From: an uncultured Clostridia bacterium
GTDB lineage: Bacteria; Bacillota; Clostridia; Christensenellales; UBA1242
Direction: 5' to 3'
Assembly: GCA_934778215.1 (NCBI GenBank)
Contig: CAKVOE010000002.1
Location: forward strand, 186,001 to 250,000
DNA length: 64,000 nucleotides
A model generated the notes under the pieces. It did no database searches. It was not told the origin of the DNA and was given only the letters and a program-made list of their open reading frames with translations. Shown one piece after another: positions 17,126 through 26,738 of this stretch (position 1 is the first letter of the stretch; every line of letters begins with the position of its first letter). A program made the position numbers and the translations under genes.

Positions 17126-18070
17126 CTACATTTTTACACATACCAAATAGGTATAAATTATATAAATAAGCATTAGAGCCATACCTTGATATCTAAACGT
17201 TTTGTTGCGTTTTACAATAGGTATAGCAATTATGGCGGTTATTAGTAATAGTGTTGGCACCGTAAAAAGTAGCAACAATTTTGACACCGTAATAAAGTCG
17301 CTTTTTGTAGCAAACACCGACCCCGCTATAAGCAAGGTGCAATCTATTATGCTCGCACCAAAAATGTTTCCTATTCCTATTTCGGGATTGTCTAACTTTA
17401 CCGATGTAATTGTGGTTACAAGTTCAGGGATATTGGTTCCTACCGCTATAATAACAAAACTAACCACACCGCTTTTTATGCCGAGCATTTCGCTTATGGT
17501 ATCTACATTATTAACCAGCACCATTGCACCAAGCCCTATTGCCAGCGCCGAAACTACAAATTCTAAAATTATTTTGTACCACGGGGTTTGCTCCGATTCT
17601 ACTATTGTAGATTTGTCTTTTTTTGCTTCTAAAATGTTTAATATTACATAGCCCGCCAAAAAAACCAGCAAAATTACGCCTTCTATGGGGGTAAGTTTGC
17701 CATCTAGTCCCAAAAACAGCAACACTATTACACAGGCACAAAAGTAGATAATTTTTGGCAAAAAGGCGGTTGAGTTTATGTTAGACGGAAACAACAAAAA
17801 GGACGCTCCTAAAACTATTGTAAAATTGCAGACAATGGAGCCTATTGCGGTATTTATGCCTACCTCTTCTACCCCCCTAAAACTAGATATTAGCGAAACG
17901 GTGGTTTCGGGAAAGGTGGTTGCAATACTCACTATTGTTGCGCCAACTATCATAGGGGGAATTTTTGCTTTGCTTGCAAGTTTTACTGACGACCCAACAA
18001 GCATATCTCCACCCTTTAAAATAAGCACAAAACCCAAAATAAAAACAACTACGCAAATTAAATTTGTCAT
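17126..18070 (-). CDS. Calcium/sodium antiporter (CaCA family, YrbG-like)
   Basis: 314 residues with about ten hydrophobic segments, the normal size for bacterial CaCA exchangers. The two alpha-repeats are visible: GATIVSIATTFPETTVSLISS (about residues 43-63) and VSFVIIAVGTNIPELVTTITS (about 205-225). Each has the acidic residue in the P-E pair that coordinates the cation. Such proteins exchange Na+ or H+ for Ca2+ across the membrane. There is no clear Shine-Dalgarno before the ATG at 18070. Single gene; its transcript probably ends at 16797. Confidence 0.9.
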   Translation of the reverse strand: MTNLICVVVFILGFVLILKGGDMLVGSSVKLASKAKIPPMIVGATIVSIATTFPETTVSLISSFRGVEEVGINTAIGSIVCNFTIVLGASFLLFPSNINSTAFLPKIIYFCACVIVLLFLGLDGKLTPIEGVILLVFLAGYVILNILEAKKDKSTIVESEQTPWYKIILEFVVSALAIGLGAMVLVNNVDTISEMLGIKSGVVSFVIIAVGTNIPELVTTITSVKLDNPEIGIGNIFGASIIDCTLLIAGSVFATKSDFITVSKLLLLFTVPTLLLITAIIAIPIVKRNKTFRYQGMALMLIYIIYTYLVCVKM

Positions 18071-18388
18071 AATTAACGATATGAAAAATTTATATAAAAA
18101 ATGCGTTTTTGTTTCACACCTTGCCCCACTTGCAGAATAGTATGTAATAGGTTAGAAATATTAATTTAATAAATTCGTCTTAACCAAATTCGGGCTCGGG
18201 CTAAAAAATACAATTGGCTAATGTACCAAAAAATGTGTACAAAACGCCACAAAATAAAATTTTAAATTTTACTACTCATTCTTCATTTTTTTCAGCATAA
18301 ATTATACCGCACGAATTTATTCTTGCCTTGTAACTATTAAATCTCAAAAATTTAATTTGCTGTAAAAATTAAAATTAATATTCTAACC
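18071..18388. other. Gene-free spacer upstream of the antiporter
   Basis: AT-rich DNA between the antiporter start and the rubrerythrin terminator. I see a C/G-richer patch around 18190-18205 but no coding sequence, riboswitch or RNA gene that I can name. Confidence 0.5.
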
Positions 18389-18424
18389 TAAAAATACTAT
18401 GGACTTTATCCATAGTATTTTTTG
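18389..18424 (-). terminator. Terminator of the rubrerythrin operon
   Basis: AATACTATGGA (plus 18393-18403) pairs with TCCATAGTATT (18409-18419); T runs on both sides make it bidirectional, serving the rubrerythrin mRNA on the minus strand. Confidence 0.8.
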
Positions 18425-18460
18425 GCTTATGTTAACTTTTTTGATATAAATATAATTATT

Positions 18461-18994
18461 TTAGTAATTTTCTTTTCTTACTTCAAAGTAGCTTTGTGGG
18501 TGGTTGCAAACCGGACAAACGGCTGGGGCAACCTTACCAATTACTAAGTGTCCACAATTTCTACATTCCCACATAGTTTGGTCGGCTTTTTTGAACACCT
18601 CTTGCATTTCTACATTTTTTAAAAGTTTTAAATATCTTTCTTCATGTGCTTTTTCGATGGCGCCAACGGCACGGAACTTAAATGCCAACTCTGCAAAACC
18701 TTCTTCTTCGGCTTCTTTTGCAAAACGGTCATACATATCTGTCCATTCATAATTTTCGCCTTCGGCTGCCGTTTTTAAATTCTTTTTGGTGTCGCCAAGT
18801 TCTTCTAATTCTTTAAACCACATTTTTGCATGTTCTTTTTCGTTTTCGGCAGTTTTTGTAAAAAGTTCTGCAATTTGCTCATACCCTTCTTTTTTTGCAA
18901 CGCTAGCAAAATAGGTGTATTTGTTACGGGCTTGGCTTTCTCCTGCAAAAGCCGTTCTTAAATTTTGTTCGGTTTTTGTTCCTGTATATTTCAT
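18461..18994 (-). CDS. rbr: Rubrerythrin
   Basis: 177 residues with the two rubrerythrin modules. Residues 1-135 are the ferritin-like four-helix bundle with the di-iron ligands in FAGESQARNKY, ENEKEHAK and IEKAHEERY. Residues ~140-177 form the rubredoxin-like knuckles CRNCGH and CPVCNHP that hold the second iron. Rubrerythrin reduces hydrogen peroxide in anaerobes, taking electrons from NADH-rubredoxin reductase. It starts 2 nt after the stop of the upstream 222-aa gene, with its AGGAGA site inside that gene, so the two are translationally coupled. Confidence 0.95.
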   Translation of the reverse strand: MKYTGTKTEQNLRTAFAGESQARNKYTYFASVAKKEGYEQIAELFTKTAENEKEHAKMWFKELEELGDTKKNLKTAAEGENYEWTDMYDRFAKEAEEEGFAELAFKFRAVGAIEKAHEERYLKLLKNVEMQEVFKKADQTMWECRNCGHLVIGKVAPAVCPVCNHPQSYFEVRKENY

Positions 18995-18996
18995 AA

Positions 18997-19665
18997 TTAA
19001 TCTCCTATTATTCTTAATTTTGCACGCTCAATGGTTCTCAATGAACTCTCTATTGGGCGATTTTTGAGTAACACTTTGTTTAGCCTTGGGTACCCGAGGT
19101 TTTCTCTTTTTTGCAACTTTGCAACTAAGTCATCGGTATACTCTTTGGCAATTAGGGTTAGTTTGTATGCAAAGGCATAATACTTTGGGTCGGATTGCAA
19201 TAGTTCCACCGTTTTTTCGGCAGAATCAATAATTGCCGAATATATATTTGTGCCATACTCTTTTAAAAACTTGTCGCTTGCACCCGATAGTAACTTATTA
19301 AACTTTGCTTTTTTGTACTTTAAATCTTTTTCGGTTAAATTAGTGTTGTTTTCTATGGTTCCCGAAAACCTTTTAATGCACATACACTTAGAAATTAAAT
19401 AAATAAACAACTTTTTGTTATTGTCGTCTTCTATGCGGTCAAGTGCTTCGGCAAGTGTAAAAGTTATCATATTGGTGGTAGAAAACTCCTTAAAGTTAAA
19501 CATTGCAACAATAGACTGAATTAGTTCGGTTTGATATTGCTCACTAAAATTTGCACTAACACGCAAGCCAAAACTAACAAACTCCTTTCCATCTTTGCAA
19601 AAAAAGCCCGAATTTTCATTAAATGGCATTTCTACCATTTTGTACAATTCATTGTACAATTTCAT
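18997..19665 (-). CDS. Hypothetical protein coupled to rubrerythrin
   Basis: 222 residues, AAGGGGA ribosome site. Mostly helical, soluble, no signal or membrane segment. Residues ~10-40 hold a Cys-bearing strand segment, the centre has an SKCMC pair, and the C-terminal third is basic (ENLGYPRLNKVLLKNRPIE). I recognise no family. Because it leads an operon whose second gene is rubrerythrin, an oxidative-stress or regulatory role is possible, but this rests only on position. Confidence 0.75.
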   Translation of the reverse strand: MKLYNELYKMVEMPFNENSGFFCKDGKEFVSFGLRVSANFSEQYQTELIQSIVAMFNFKEFSTTNMITFTLAEALDRIEDDNNKKLFIYLISKCMCIKRFSGTIENNTNLTEKDLKYKKAKFNKLLSGASDKFLKEYGTNIYSAIIDSAEKTVELLQSDPKYYAFAYKLTLIAKEYTDDLVAKLQKRENLGYPRLNKVLLKNRPIESSLRTIERAKLRIIGD

Positions 19666-19699
19666 AGTTTGTCCCCTTAAAACAAATTATTACAGCATA

Positions 19700-19728
19700 A
19701 TTATATAAAAAAGCACCTACAAAGTCAA
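19700..19728 (-). promoter_or_regulatory. Promoter of the rubrerythrin operon
   Basis: On the minus strand TTGACT (19728-19723), 17 nt, TATAAT (19705-19700), 35 nt upstream of the ATG at 19665. I see no PerR-box palindrome overlapping it. Confidence 0.8.
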
Positions 19729-19754
19729 ATTATTTTAACCACTTGCAAATGGTA

Positions 19755-19795
19755 AAATAATACAAATTAGCCACTCAAAAATATGAGTGGCTAAC
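19755..19795 (-). terminator. Terminator of the MacB-like transporter gene
   Basis: TTAGCCACTCA pairs exactly with TGAGTGGCTAA (plus 19768-19794) around a short A-rich loop, with T-rich DNA after it on the minus strand. Confidence 0.85.
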
Positions 19796-19813
19796 TGTAA
19801 AAACAACTATTAA

Positions 19814-22800
19814 TTATCGGTTATTTATAGCATCTATTGGTTGCTTGTTTGCAATTTTTGTTACTGGTATCAAACTTGAAATAAATGCAACGGCAACGCT
19901 GACAAATAAAATTAGTCCTAATTGACGAAGCCCAAAGTTAAATACTGTAATTATAATGCCATAATCTTGTCGCATCGTCTGATTTAAATAACTACATACA
20001 ATTCCGCAAGCGACACTTGCCAAAACAAAGTTTATAAATGCAATAATTAAACTTTCGTTAAAGAATACGCCAAATACATCGCTTCTTTTTGAGCCTAACG
20101 CCCTTAAAATACCAATTTCACGCTTTTTGTACGAAATTGATGTTGCAATAAAGTTCATAAGCATTAGCGAAGCAAATACACAAAAGCCTATGCTTAAATA
20201 GGTTAGCACCGATATAACGCTATCTATTGTGTTTACAATTTCGTCCATAGTTTGGGTTACTTCATTTGTCATAACAAAAATGTCTGGTGTAGAGGTTGGG
20301 TTTTCGACATTGTTTAATTTGTTTAGCAATTTTGTTTGCTTGTTATGATAGGTGGCAATTGCCTTAATTTTGTTGGTATCTGTTGGCATTGCACCAATGG
20401 CAGATTTATAAAAACCTAATGCCTTAATTTGGCTTAACAATGCACGCTTAAAATCTTCTCCTGCTATAATAGTATTGGTAAAATACCTTTCTGTCTCGGC
20501 ATATTCTGCAAAAAAGCCAGATATTTCGCAATCTAAAAGTGCTGATTTATCATAACTATTTCTACCTTCTGGACTATAATATAATGCCAAATCCTTTATT
20601 TCGGAAGATAAACTTATTAGGCTATCTACATCATTTTGAAATAATAATGGATTATCTTTTACATATTTTATTCCATCATTAGATGTAAGCAACTCGTGAA
20701 GAATGGAGTATTTTATATTATTATTTTCACTTGTAGAAAATTTATAATAATTAATACTCTTTTGGGTTTCTGTATCTGTTATCTTTAAAACATCGGCAAT
20801 TGCATAGTTACCATAAATTTCTCTAAATTTTTCTCTGGTTAGGGGATAGTAGTCATAATCGCCATAACCTGTTCCATCATCTATGTTCTTTATGCCTTCT
20901 CGTAATAAGTTGTAAAATGTATCAACGTATAACGATATGCTTTTGCCTTCGGTAGTTGGTTTGCCTAATTTGTTTATATAAACCATTCGGTTATTATTTG
21001 ATTCGAACTCACTAAAATAGTCATTTATTTCAGTTTGCAGAGCAACAGTGTTTGTATATTCTAAAACGCTAGAAATACTCCCTCCGCCATACTTATCGGT
21101 AGCAAAATATAGTTTTTGACTACCTATATACTCACCTGCCTTTTTCAGTTCGCCACCAGTTTCTTTAATCGCTTTAATAGTTCCGTCTGTTACAATAAAC
21201 AAATTATGAATACTATAATTTTTAATATCATCTAGGTCACGGTTTAGCATCATATTAAAGAAACTAAAAGATTGTTTGCTTGAATCTTTTTTTAGCGACT
21301 CATAACGAGTAGAATTAAATGCTGTATCTATTATACCCACAATTTTATATTCGTATTTGTCGGTAATTATTTTTTTGTCTAATAACACCGTTGGGTCATT
21401 TTTTATAGTTTGGGCATCTATAACAGCAGTAGAGCCGTAACCCGTATTGTTATATTCTCGGTAACCGCACTTTTCAAACAATTCTAATTGATATTTGGTA
21501 ATTAAAATTTCATAAGGCAGAGCGGTGCTTTGTGGGTATCTTCCTGCAATTAGGTTGCAACCCATACCTTTTAGTTGGTTTTCAGTAAGTTCTACTATTC
21601 CGCCAGCGTTTCTTGTGTAATAATAAGAGTTCTCAATTGCAGAGGTATCTGGACAACTGTTAGATAAACTTATAACGGGACTATTGTTGCTGTTAAAATT
21701 GTATACTGGTTTTAGCGTTACATCAAGTTCGTTGCTCAAATTGGCAATATCGCTATCAGACAACAACTTGTCATTATAATAAGAATAGCCGTGGTTTGTT
21801 TCTGCACTTTTTCCAATTATTGATAGGTAGTTTATGTCGCTATCTTTAATGCTTGATACTGTGTTATCTACGGCGTTAAAAGCACTTGCTGTATCCATTA
21901 AGCCAAACATACAAAAGGCAATAAATGAAAGCAATATTGTAAAAAACAACCTTATTGGTTTTGCCTTTAAGCCACTGGCACCCATTTTGAAACTGTCTTT
22001 AAATTTTAGTCTGGACTTAATTAATTTTAAATCTTTGCGGTCATAAACCTTGGTTACAAGGTCTTCGCCCGTTGTTTGTTCAAACTTTTCGGAAGAGTTG
22101 TTTTCATCTATTTTTGCAATTTCTCTAAACTTGTTGTTGGTTTTTGGGTTTAGCGAAATAAAGGCTTCTGAGTCGTCACGCTTTTGAATGTATTTGGTTA
22201 TAAACTCTACTTCTTTTTGCGTGATTGTATGCCCTGCTTTAATATGAATTACATCATCGCCTATTACAGATACGCCATCATTTAATTTTTGACCGGCTAT
22301 ATGACGCTTTGTTTCATCACTAATTATTACGCCATCTTTCATCTCTATAATTCGGTCGGCATAGTTTTCGGCAAACTCCCTATCGTGAGATACAATTATT
22401 ACCAATTTATCTTGGGATAGTTTTTTTAGAGTGTCAAACACCTGCTTGCCGGTGGCACTATCTAGCGCTCCGGTAGGTTCGTCCGCAATAATAATTTCGG
22501 GGTCTTTAATAAGGGCACGAGCAATGGCTATCCTTTGCTTTTGACCACCCGAAAGTTCGTTGGTTTTTCGCTTACCTTGGTCTTCTAGGTCAACTTGGCG
22601 TAATAACTCTTGCACCTTTTCGTGAGTGGCTTTTTTGCCTTGAAGTTCTAACGCTAGTGCAACATTTTTTTCTACATTAAATTCACTTAAAATGTTGTAC
22701 TCCTGAAAAATAAAGCCAATAAAGGTGTTGCGGTAGGCGTCAAAATCTGACCCAGAAAAGTCTTTGCTAGACTTGCCCTTAATAATAAGCTCGCCACTAT

Positions 22801-22975
22801 CAAAGCGGTCTAGCCCACCTATGCAATTTAGCAAGGTAGACTTACCACAGCCCGATTTACCCAAAATAAAAACCATACCCTTTTCGGTAAACTTAATTGA
22901 AACATTTTTTAATGCTTGAACGGGAACGCCTTTTTTTGGCTTATATGTTTTGCATATATTTTTGAGTTCTAACAT
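19814..22975 (-). CDS. MacB-like ABC transporter, ATPase and FtsX permease in one chain
   Basis: 1053 residues. Residues 1-~225 are a LolD/MacB-type ATPase: Walker A GKSGCGKST (~38-46), Q-loop FQEYN, signature LSGGQKQR, Walker B IIIADEPTGALD and the switch SHD. A ~100-residue linker leads to a first membrane helix (~335-360, IRLFFTILLSFIAFCMFGL). Then comes a large extracytoplasmic region (~360-890), and three C-terminal helices (IATSISYKKREIGILRALGSKR is the typical FtsX loop). Such transporters pump peptides or antibiotics, or transmit signals for bacitracin-type resistance modules; substrate unknown. No two-component genes are adjacent. AGGAGA ribosome site. Confidence 0.92.
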   Translation of the reverse strand: MLELKNICKTYKPKKGVPVQALKNVSIKFTEKGMVFILGKSGCGKSTLLNCIGGLDRFDSGELIIKGKSSKDFSGSDFDAYRNTFIGFIFQEYNILSEFNVEKNVALALELQGKKATHEKVQELLRQVDLEDQGKRKTNELSGGQKQRIAIARALIKDPEIIIADEPTGALDSATGKQVFDTLKKLSQDKLVIIVSHDREFAENYADRIIEMKDGVIISDETKRHIAGQKLNDGVSVIGDDVIHIKAGHTITQKEVEFITKYIQKRDDSEAFISLNPKTNNKFREIAKIDENNSSEKFEQTTGEDLVTKVYDRKDLKLIKSRLKFKDSFKMGASGLKAKPIRLFFTILLSFIAFCMFGLMDTASAFNAVDNTVSSIKDSDINYLSIIGKSAETNHGYSYYNDKLLSDSDIANLSNELDVTLKPVYNFNSNNSPVISLSNSCPDTSAIENSYYYTRNAGGIVELTENQLKGMGCNLIAGRYPQSTALPYEILITKYQLELFEKCGYREYNNTGYGSTAVIDAQTIKNDPTVLLDKKIITDKYEYKIVGIIDTAFNSTRYESLKKDSSKQSFSFFNMMLNRDLDDIKNYSIHNLFIVTDGTIKAIKETGGELKKAGEYIGSQKLYFATDKYGGGSISSVLEYTNTVALQTEINDYFSEFESNNNRMVYINKLGKPTTEGKSISLYVDTFYNLLREGIKNIDDGTGYGDYDYYPLTREKFREIYGNYAIADVLKITDTETQKSINYYKFSTSENNNIKYSILHELLTSNDGIKYVKDNPLLFQNDVDSLISLSSEIKDLALYYSPEGRNSYDKSALLDCEISGFFAEYAETERYFTNTIIAGEDFKRALLSQIKALGFYKSAIGAMPTDTNKIKAIATYHNKQTKLLNKLNNVENPTSTPDIFVMTNEVTQTMDEIVNTIDSVISVLTYLSIGFCVFASLMLMNFIATSISYKKREIGILRALGSKRSDVFGVFFNESLIIAFINFVLASVACGIVCSYLNQTMRQDYGIIITVFNFGLRQLGLILFVSVAVAFISSLIPVTKIANKQPIDAINNR

Positions 22976-23149
22976 TTGCTTCTCCTATTTTTTTAATAAT
23001 TAAATTATATACATAATAATTGGTGGTGTCAAACGAACAAGGGCGTTTATTTGCTTTTGGCTTACAGTTTTTTGACTATTTTGTTGCACCTTAGACTAAA
23101 AAAAACCAAAGCGGTCAATAATTGTTACAAAACTATTAAGGAGTATTTT

Positions 23150-23605
23150 ATGGCAAAAATAGATGGATTAAAAAACTATGCAAATGCAATTTATCAAAAT
23201 GCAATGGTGGGAAAACAAAGCTGCTCAGACATTTTGCCCAAAATTGATGATGAAGAACTAAAAAGAGAAGTTGACAGCGAATATTATAAATTTGATGAAA
23301 TTTGCGATGCGGTAGAACTTTTTGCAAAAAGCAAAAAAATGCCAATAGAAGATAACAACCTCTTCGAAAAATCTAGACTTTGGATGAGCATTAATATGGG
23401 TACGCTTTTTGACCGCTCTACCAGACATCTTGCACAGCTTCTTATGATTGGTACCGTTATGGGACTAACCACCGCCTACAAAGACCGTTTTGACCACAAT
23501 GGCGTAAGTGCAGAACTTGATAAAATTTTGTCCGACCTAGAAGACACTCTAAATAACAACTATGACAACCTAAAACAATTTTTAAAAGAATATAAGGGAG
23601 AATAA
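23150..23605 (+). CDS. Small helical hypothetical protein
   Basis: 151 residues from the ATG at 23150, with an AAGGAG site 7 nt upstream; a longer in-frame version without a ribosome site is rejected. Predominantly alpha-helical and acidic, with several HxxxL/DRSTRHLAQL segments and no Cys, signal or membrane helix. The size and helix pattern suggest a four-helix bundle, but no ferritin-type metal motif can be seen. Family not recognised. Monocistronic with terminator 23614. Confidence 0.8.
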   Translation: MAKIDGLKNYANAIYQNAMVGKQSCSDILPKIDDEELKREVDSEYYKFDEICDAVELFAKSKKMPIEDNNLFEKSRLWMSINMGTLFDRSTRHLAQLLMIGTVMGLTTAYKDRFDHNGVSAELDKILSDLEDTLNNNYDNLKQFLKEYKGE

Positions 23606-23613
23606 TTAAATAC

Positions 23614-23657
23614 AAAAAAAGGGTTCGCTAAAAAGTATTTGCGTGACCCTTTTTTAA
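23614..23657 (+). terminator. Terminator of the 151-aa gene
   Basis: AAAAAAGGGT with CGC pairs with GCG and ACCCTTTTTT across a 17-nt loop, ending in a T run. Confidence 0.85.
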
Positions 23658-23726
23658 TTTAAAACTTATTCCATTCTAACTTGGTTATTTTAATTAAAAT
23701 TTAGTTTACTTGAAGTACAATTTTGT

Positions 23727-23903
23727 ATGAATAAAATTACATTCTTTACCAAAACTAGTAATATGAAAAAAAGTAGATATATTTTAGAAAAATCAAAAAT
23801 TATGATGGGTCACTTAAATTCTAACACCTTTGACCCACTAGGTTCATACACAGGCGAAAGCATAGTAGACTACACCCCAACTCAGGACGCTGACGACCTA
23901 TAA
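23727..23903 (+). CDS. Micro-protein with GSYTG and QDADDL motifs (58 aa)
   Basis: Short frame from ATG 23727 to TAA 23903 (58 residues); a second in-frame ATG at 23763 would give 46. It ends in FDPLGSYTGESIVDYTP and then TQDADDL. The pair DP-x-GSYTG plus a C-terminal QDADDL is, as I recall, a recurrent signature of tiny Clostridia proteins of unknown function; this is memory, not a search. Hydrophilic, Lys-rich N-terminus, acidic C-terminus. There is no obvious Shine-Dalgarno. It ends 3 bp from the stop of the convergent TtcA-like gene. Confidence 0.6.
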   Translation: MNKITFFTKTSNMKKSRYILEKSKIMMGHLNSNTFDPLGSYTGESIVDYTPTQDADDL

Positions 23904-23906
23904 AAA

Positions 23907-24752
23907 TTAATCTTCATCCGAAAACCTATCCATAAATGAAAACTTTTTGTCCTTAATTTTCCAACCACGGCAGGTATCCAACTGAACGTTGTTCATACTC
24001 ATAAAAATATTATCCTCTACAAACTCATTGGTTTTTTTGAGTTCTTTTATAAGGTATTTTATTTGTTGGCGAGTAGATGGTGTATGTATGCCTAATTCTT
24101 CATTTTTTTCGGTCATTCGACAAGCACAGGCAATAAATTCTAGGCCGTTTTTGTTCTTCCAATTTATTATGGCTTCTTCGTGAACATAATAAAGCGGTCT
24201 AATTAGTTCCATACCTTCAAAATTGGCACTTTTTATGCGGGGTAACATACCCTGAATTTGCCCGCCGTGTAACATACTCATTAGGGTGGTTTCTATAACA
24301 TCGGTATAGTGATGACCTAGGGCTATTTTGTTGCACCCAAACTCCTTTGCTTTGGCATATAAATGCCCCCTACGCATTCTGGCACACATATAGCAAGGAT
24401 TTTTCTCCATCTTTTGTGTGGCGTCAAAAATTTTGGTGTCAAAAATAGTTAGCGGAATCTCTAACGTTTTGGCGTTTTCTATAATTTTATTTAGGTTGGC
24501 ATCGTTGTAGCCGGGGTTCATAACAAGGTATACAATTTCAAATGGCACATTGGATATTTTTTGAAACAATTGAAACAATTTTGCCATTAGCATACTGTCC
24601 TTTCCACCCGAAATGCAAACGGCTATTTTGTCGTCCTTTTGAACCAAATTAAAATCTTTTACCGCTTTAACAAAGGGCGTCCAAATTTTTCTTCGGTAGG
24701 TGGTTTGAATGGTGTGTTCTATTTCGCCACACCGTGATAATTGTTTTGCCAT
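23907..24752 (-). CDS. TtcA-like tRNA thiolation ATPase (PP-loop)
   Basis: 281 residues, AAGGA site. The PP-loop SGGKDS (~47-52) binds ATP for adenylation of the target base. CxxC pairs follow (NPCYMCARMRRGH at ~118-130 and CACR near 208), matching the TtcA subfamily where they hold an iron-sulfur cluster or persulfide for C32 thiolation in tRNA. LGHHYTDVIETTLM is the usual catalytic segment. TtcA versus a related TilS-like thiolase cannot be settled by eye, but the cysteines favour TtcA. Convergent with the 58-aa micro-protein. Confidence 0.85.
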   Translation of the reverse strand: MAKQLSRCGEIEHTIQTTYRRKIWTPFVKAVKDFNLVQKDDKIAVCISGGKDSMLMAKLFQLFQKISNVPFEIVYLVMNPGYNDANLNKIIENAKTLEIPLTIFDTKIFDATQKMEKNPCYMCARMRRGHLYAKAKEFGCNKIALGHHYTDVIETTLMSMLHGGQIQGMLPRIKSANFEGMELIRPLYYVHEEAIINWKNKNGLEFIACACRMTEKNEELGIHTPSTRQQIKYLIKELKKTNEFVEDNIFMSMNNVQLDTCRGWKIKDKKFSFMDRFSDED

Positions 24753-24781
24753 ATTTTTTCCTTTGAATATATTTTTTACAA

Positions 24782-26728
24782 TTAGTTGGTTTCGTCACTG
24801 CTAGAAGTTAACAAAAACCATTCTTCGGTTAGTTTTTCTATTTTTGTTTGACGAGCCACAATAGAGGACTCTATCTCCATAAGTTTTACAAAGTCACTGC
24901 AAATGTTTGGGTTTTTGTACTCATCGGTTAGCACCAAAATTTCTGTTTCTAGGGCGCATATTTCTCTTTCGACCTTTTTTGCCCGCGCTTCTTTTTTTGC
25001 TCTTTCTTTATTTTGCAAATATTCATTTACTTTTGGTTTTTCTTCTTCGACTTCGTTATTAATATTTTTTATTTCTTCTATTGTATCTTCTTTTAGCGTT
25101 TTTGGCTCCACCGCCTCACGAGATTGGCTTGCCAACAACTCTTCGTAACTAGACCTAATAAATGTAGCGTTACCGTTTTCAAACTTAATTAAACTGGTTG
25201 CAAGTTTTTTGACAAAATATCGGTCGTGCGAAACAAACAAAATGGTGCCTTTGTACTTTAAAAGCAAATTTTCGAGCGCCTCTTTTCCTACTATATCTAG
25301 GTGGTTTGTAGGTTCGTCCAAAATTAAAAAATTTGGTCGGCGTTTAAAAATTTTGCAGAGCGCCAGTCTTACCAACTCTCCGCCTGATAGTTCTTGCAAA
25401 TTTTTAAAAACATCGTCACCCGAAAACATAAAGGAGCCTAAATCGGTTCGTGCTTCGGTGATGCTAAGGTCTGGAAACTCATGGGTATAATTATCAAAAA
25501 CCGTTTGGTCTATTACATCGGCTGTTACCGTTTGCTGGTCAAAGTATCCTATATCTAAGTCTGTTCCAAAAACCACTTTTCCACCAAGAGGCGGAACTTT
25601 GCCCATTATGGTTTTTAATAATGTAGACTTTCCTGTGCCGTTGCCACCAATTATTCCTAACCTTTCGCCCTTGTTTAGCCTAAAATTTACGGTAGAAAGC
25701 GGGGTAGTATACCCAATTTTTAACTCTTCTGCCCGCAAAACCATGGTTGAACTTTCTCTCTTTGGTTCTACATTTGCATGAAAGGCACGCATATCGGCAC
25801 TTTCGGGTTTTTCTACCACCTGCATTCGGTCAATTTGTTTTAGTTTGCTTTGTGCCATTGTGGCTTTGGTGGCTTTGTATCTAAACCTGTCTGCTAGCGT
25901 TTGCAACCTGTTTACCTCTGCAATGTACGCATTGTATTCTTTTTGTTGCTTTTGGTAATTAGCCTCTTTAATTTCTACAAACTTAGAGTAGTTGCCGACA
26001 TATTTTTTTGCTTTTCCTCGCTCAATTTCGTATACCACATTTACAAACTTATCCAAAAAAGCCCTATCGTGAGATACTACAATTACCGCCTTTTTGTATT
26101 CTGCTAAATATCCTTCGAGCCACTCTATTGCCAAAATATCTAAATGGTTTGTAGGCTCGTCCAAAATTAAAACATCGGGTTTTGAAAGCAATAATTTTAT
26201 TAGTGCTATTTTTGTACGCTGACCACCCGAAAATTCGCCTATTTTTTTCGCCTTATCACTTTCGGTAAAGCCAAAGTTTTTTAGTGCCTTGTTATACTCT
26301 TTTTTGTATGTGTAACCGCCAAGTCTATTGTACTCATCACATAGTTTGGTATATTTTTCAACCAGTTTTACGCTAGAATTTTTTTCGAGTTCGGCTTCTA
26401 GTTCGGTCATCTTTTTCTTTGTATCCAAAATGTTGGAGTATGCTTGTAGCACCTCGCTTTCTAGGGTTGCATTTTCGTCATTAAAGGTTATTTGCTTAAT
26501 TTGACCAATTTTAAATGAACCCGTTTTTTCTATTCGGTTTATTTTTGTGCTTTCGTCTACTTTATCTATTTCTTGCTCGCCCGTAATTACTTTAATTAGT
26601 GTAGATTTTCCACAGCCATTTCTGCCAATTAGAGCCACTTTGTCGCTATCATTCACTTCAAAATTTATGTGCGACAACACGGTATTTTCTCCAAACGAAA
26701 CACTTACATCTGATAGCCTTATCTTCAT
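24782..26728 (-). CDS. ABC-F ribosome-associated ATPase (canonical)
   Basis: 648 residues from the ATG at 26728; an in-frame start 39 nt upstream lies in the promoter. Two ATPase domains: GRNGCGKST, LSGGQ-type EFSGGQRTK and LDEPTNHLD in the first; GGNGTGKST, ELSGGELVRLAL and LDEPTNHLD in the second. The ~80-residue charged linker between them is the P-site tRNA-interaction element of ABC-F proteins, and a basic coiled-coil C-terminus (residues ~545-620) follows. These proteins act on the ribosome E site, not in transport. Its promoter puts the ATG 11 nt after the -10, so the mRNA is nearly leaderless and there is no Shine-Dalgarno. Confidence 0.9.
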   Translation of the reverse strand: MKIRLSDVSVSFGENTVLSHINFEVNDSDKVALIGRNGCGKSTLIKVITGEQEIDKVDESTKINRIEKTGSFKIGQIKQITFNDENATLESEVLQAYSNILDTKKKMTELEAELEKNSSVKLVEKYTKLCDEYNRLGGYTYKKEYNKALKNFGFTESDKAKKIGEFSGGQRTKIALIKLLLSKPDVLILDEPTNHLDILAIEWLEGYLAEYKKAVIVVSHDRAFLDKFVNVVYEIERGKAKKYVGNYSKFVEIKEANYQKQQKEYNAYIAEVNRLQTLADRFRYKATKATMAQSKLKQIDRMQVVEKPESADMRAFHANVEPKRESSTMVLRAEELKIGYTTPLSTVNFRLNKGERLGIIGGNGTGKSTLLKTIMGKVPPLGGKVVFGTDLDIGYFDQQTVTADVIDQTVFDNYTHEFPDLSITEARTDLGSFMFSGDDVFKNLQELSGGELVRLALCKIFKRRPNFLILDEPTNHLDIVGKEALENLLLKYKGTILFVSHDRYFVKKLATSLIKFENGNATFIRSSYEELLASQSREAVEPKTLKEDTIEEIKNINNEVEEEKPKVNEYLQNKERAKKEARAKKVEREICALETEILVLTDEYKNPNICSDFVKLMEIESSIVARQTKIEKLTEEWFLLTSSSDETN

Positions 26729-26738
26729 AACGCTAGTT

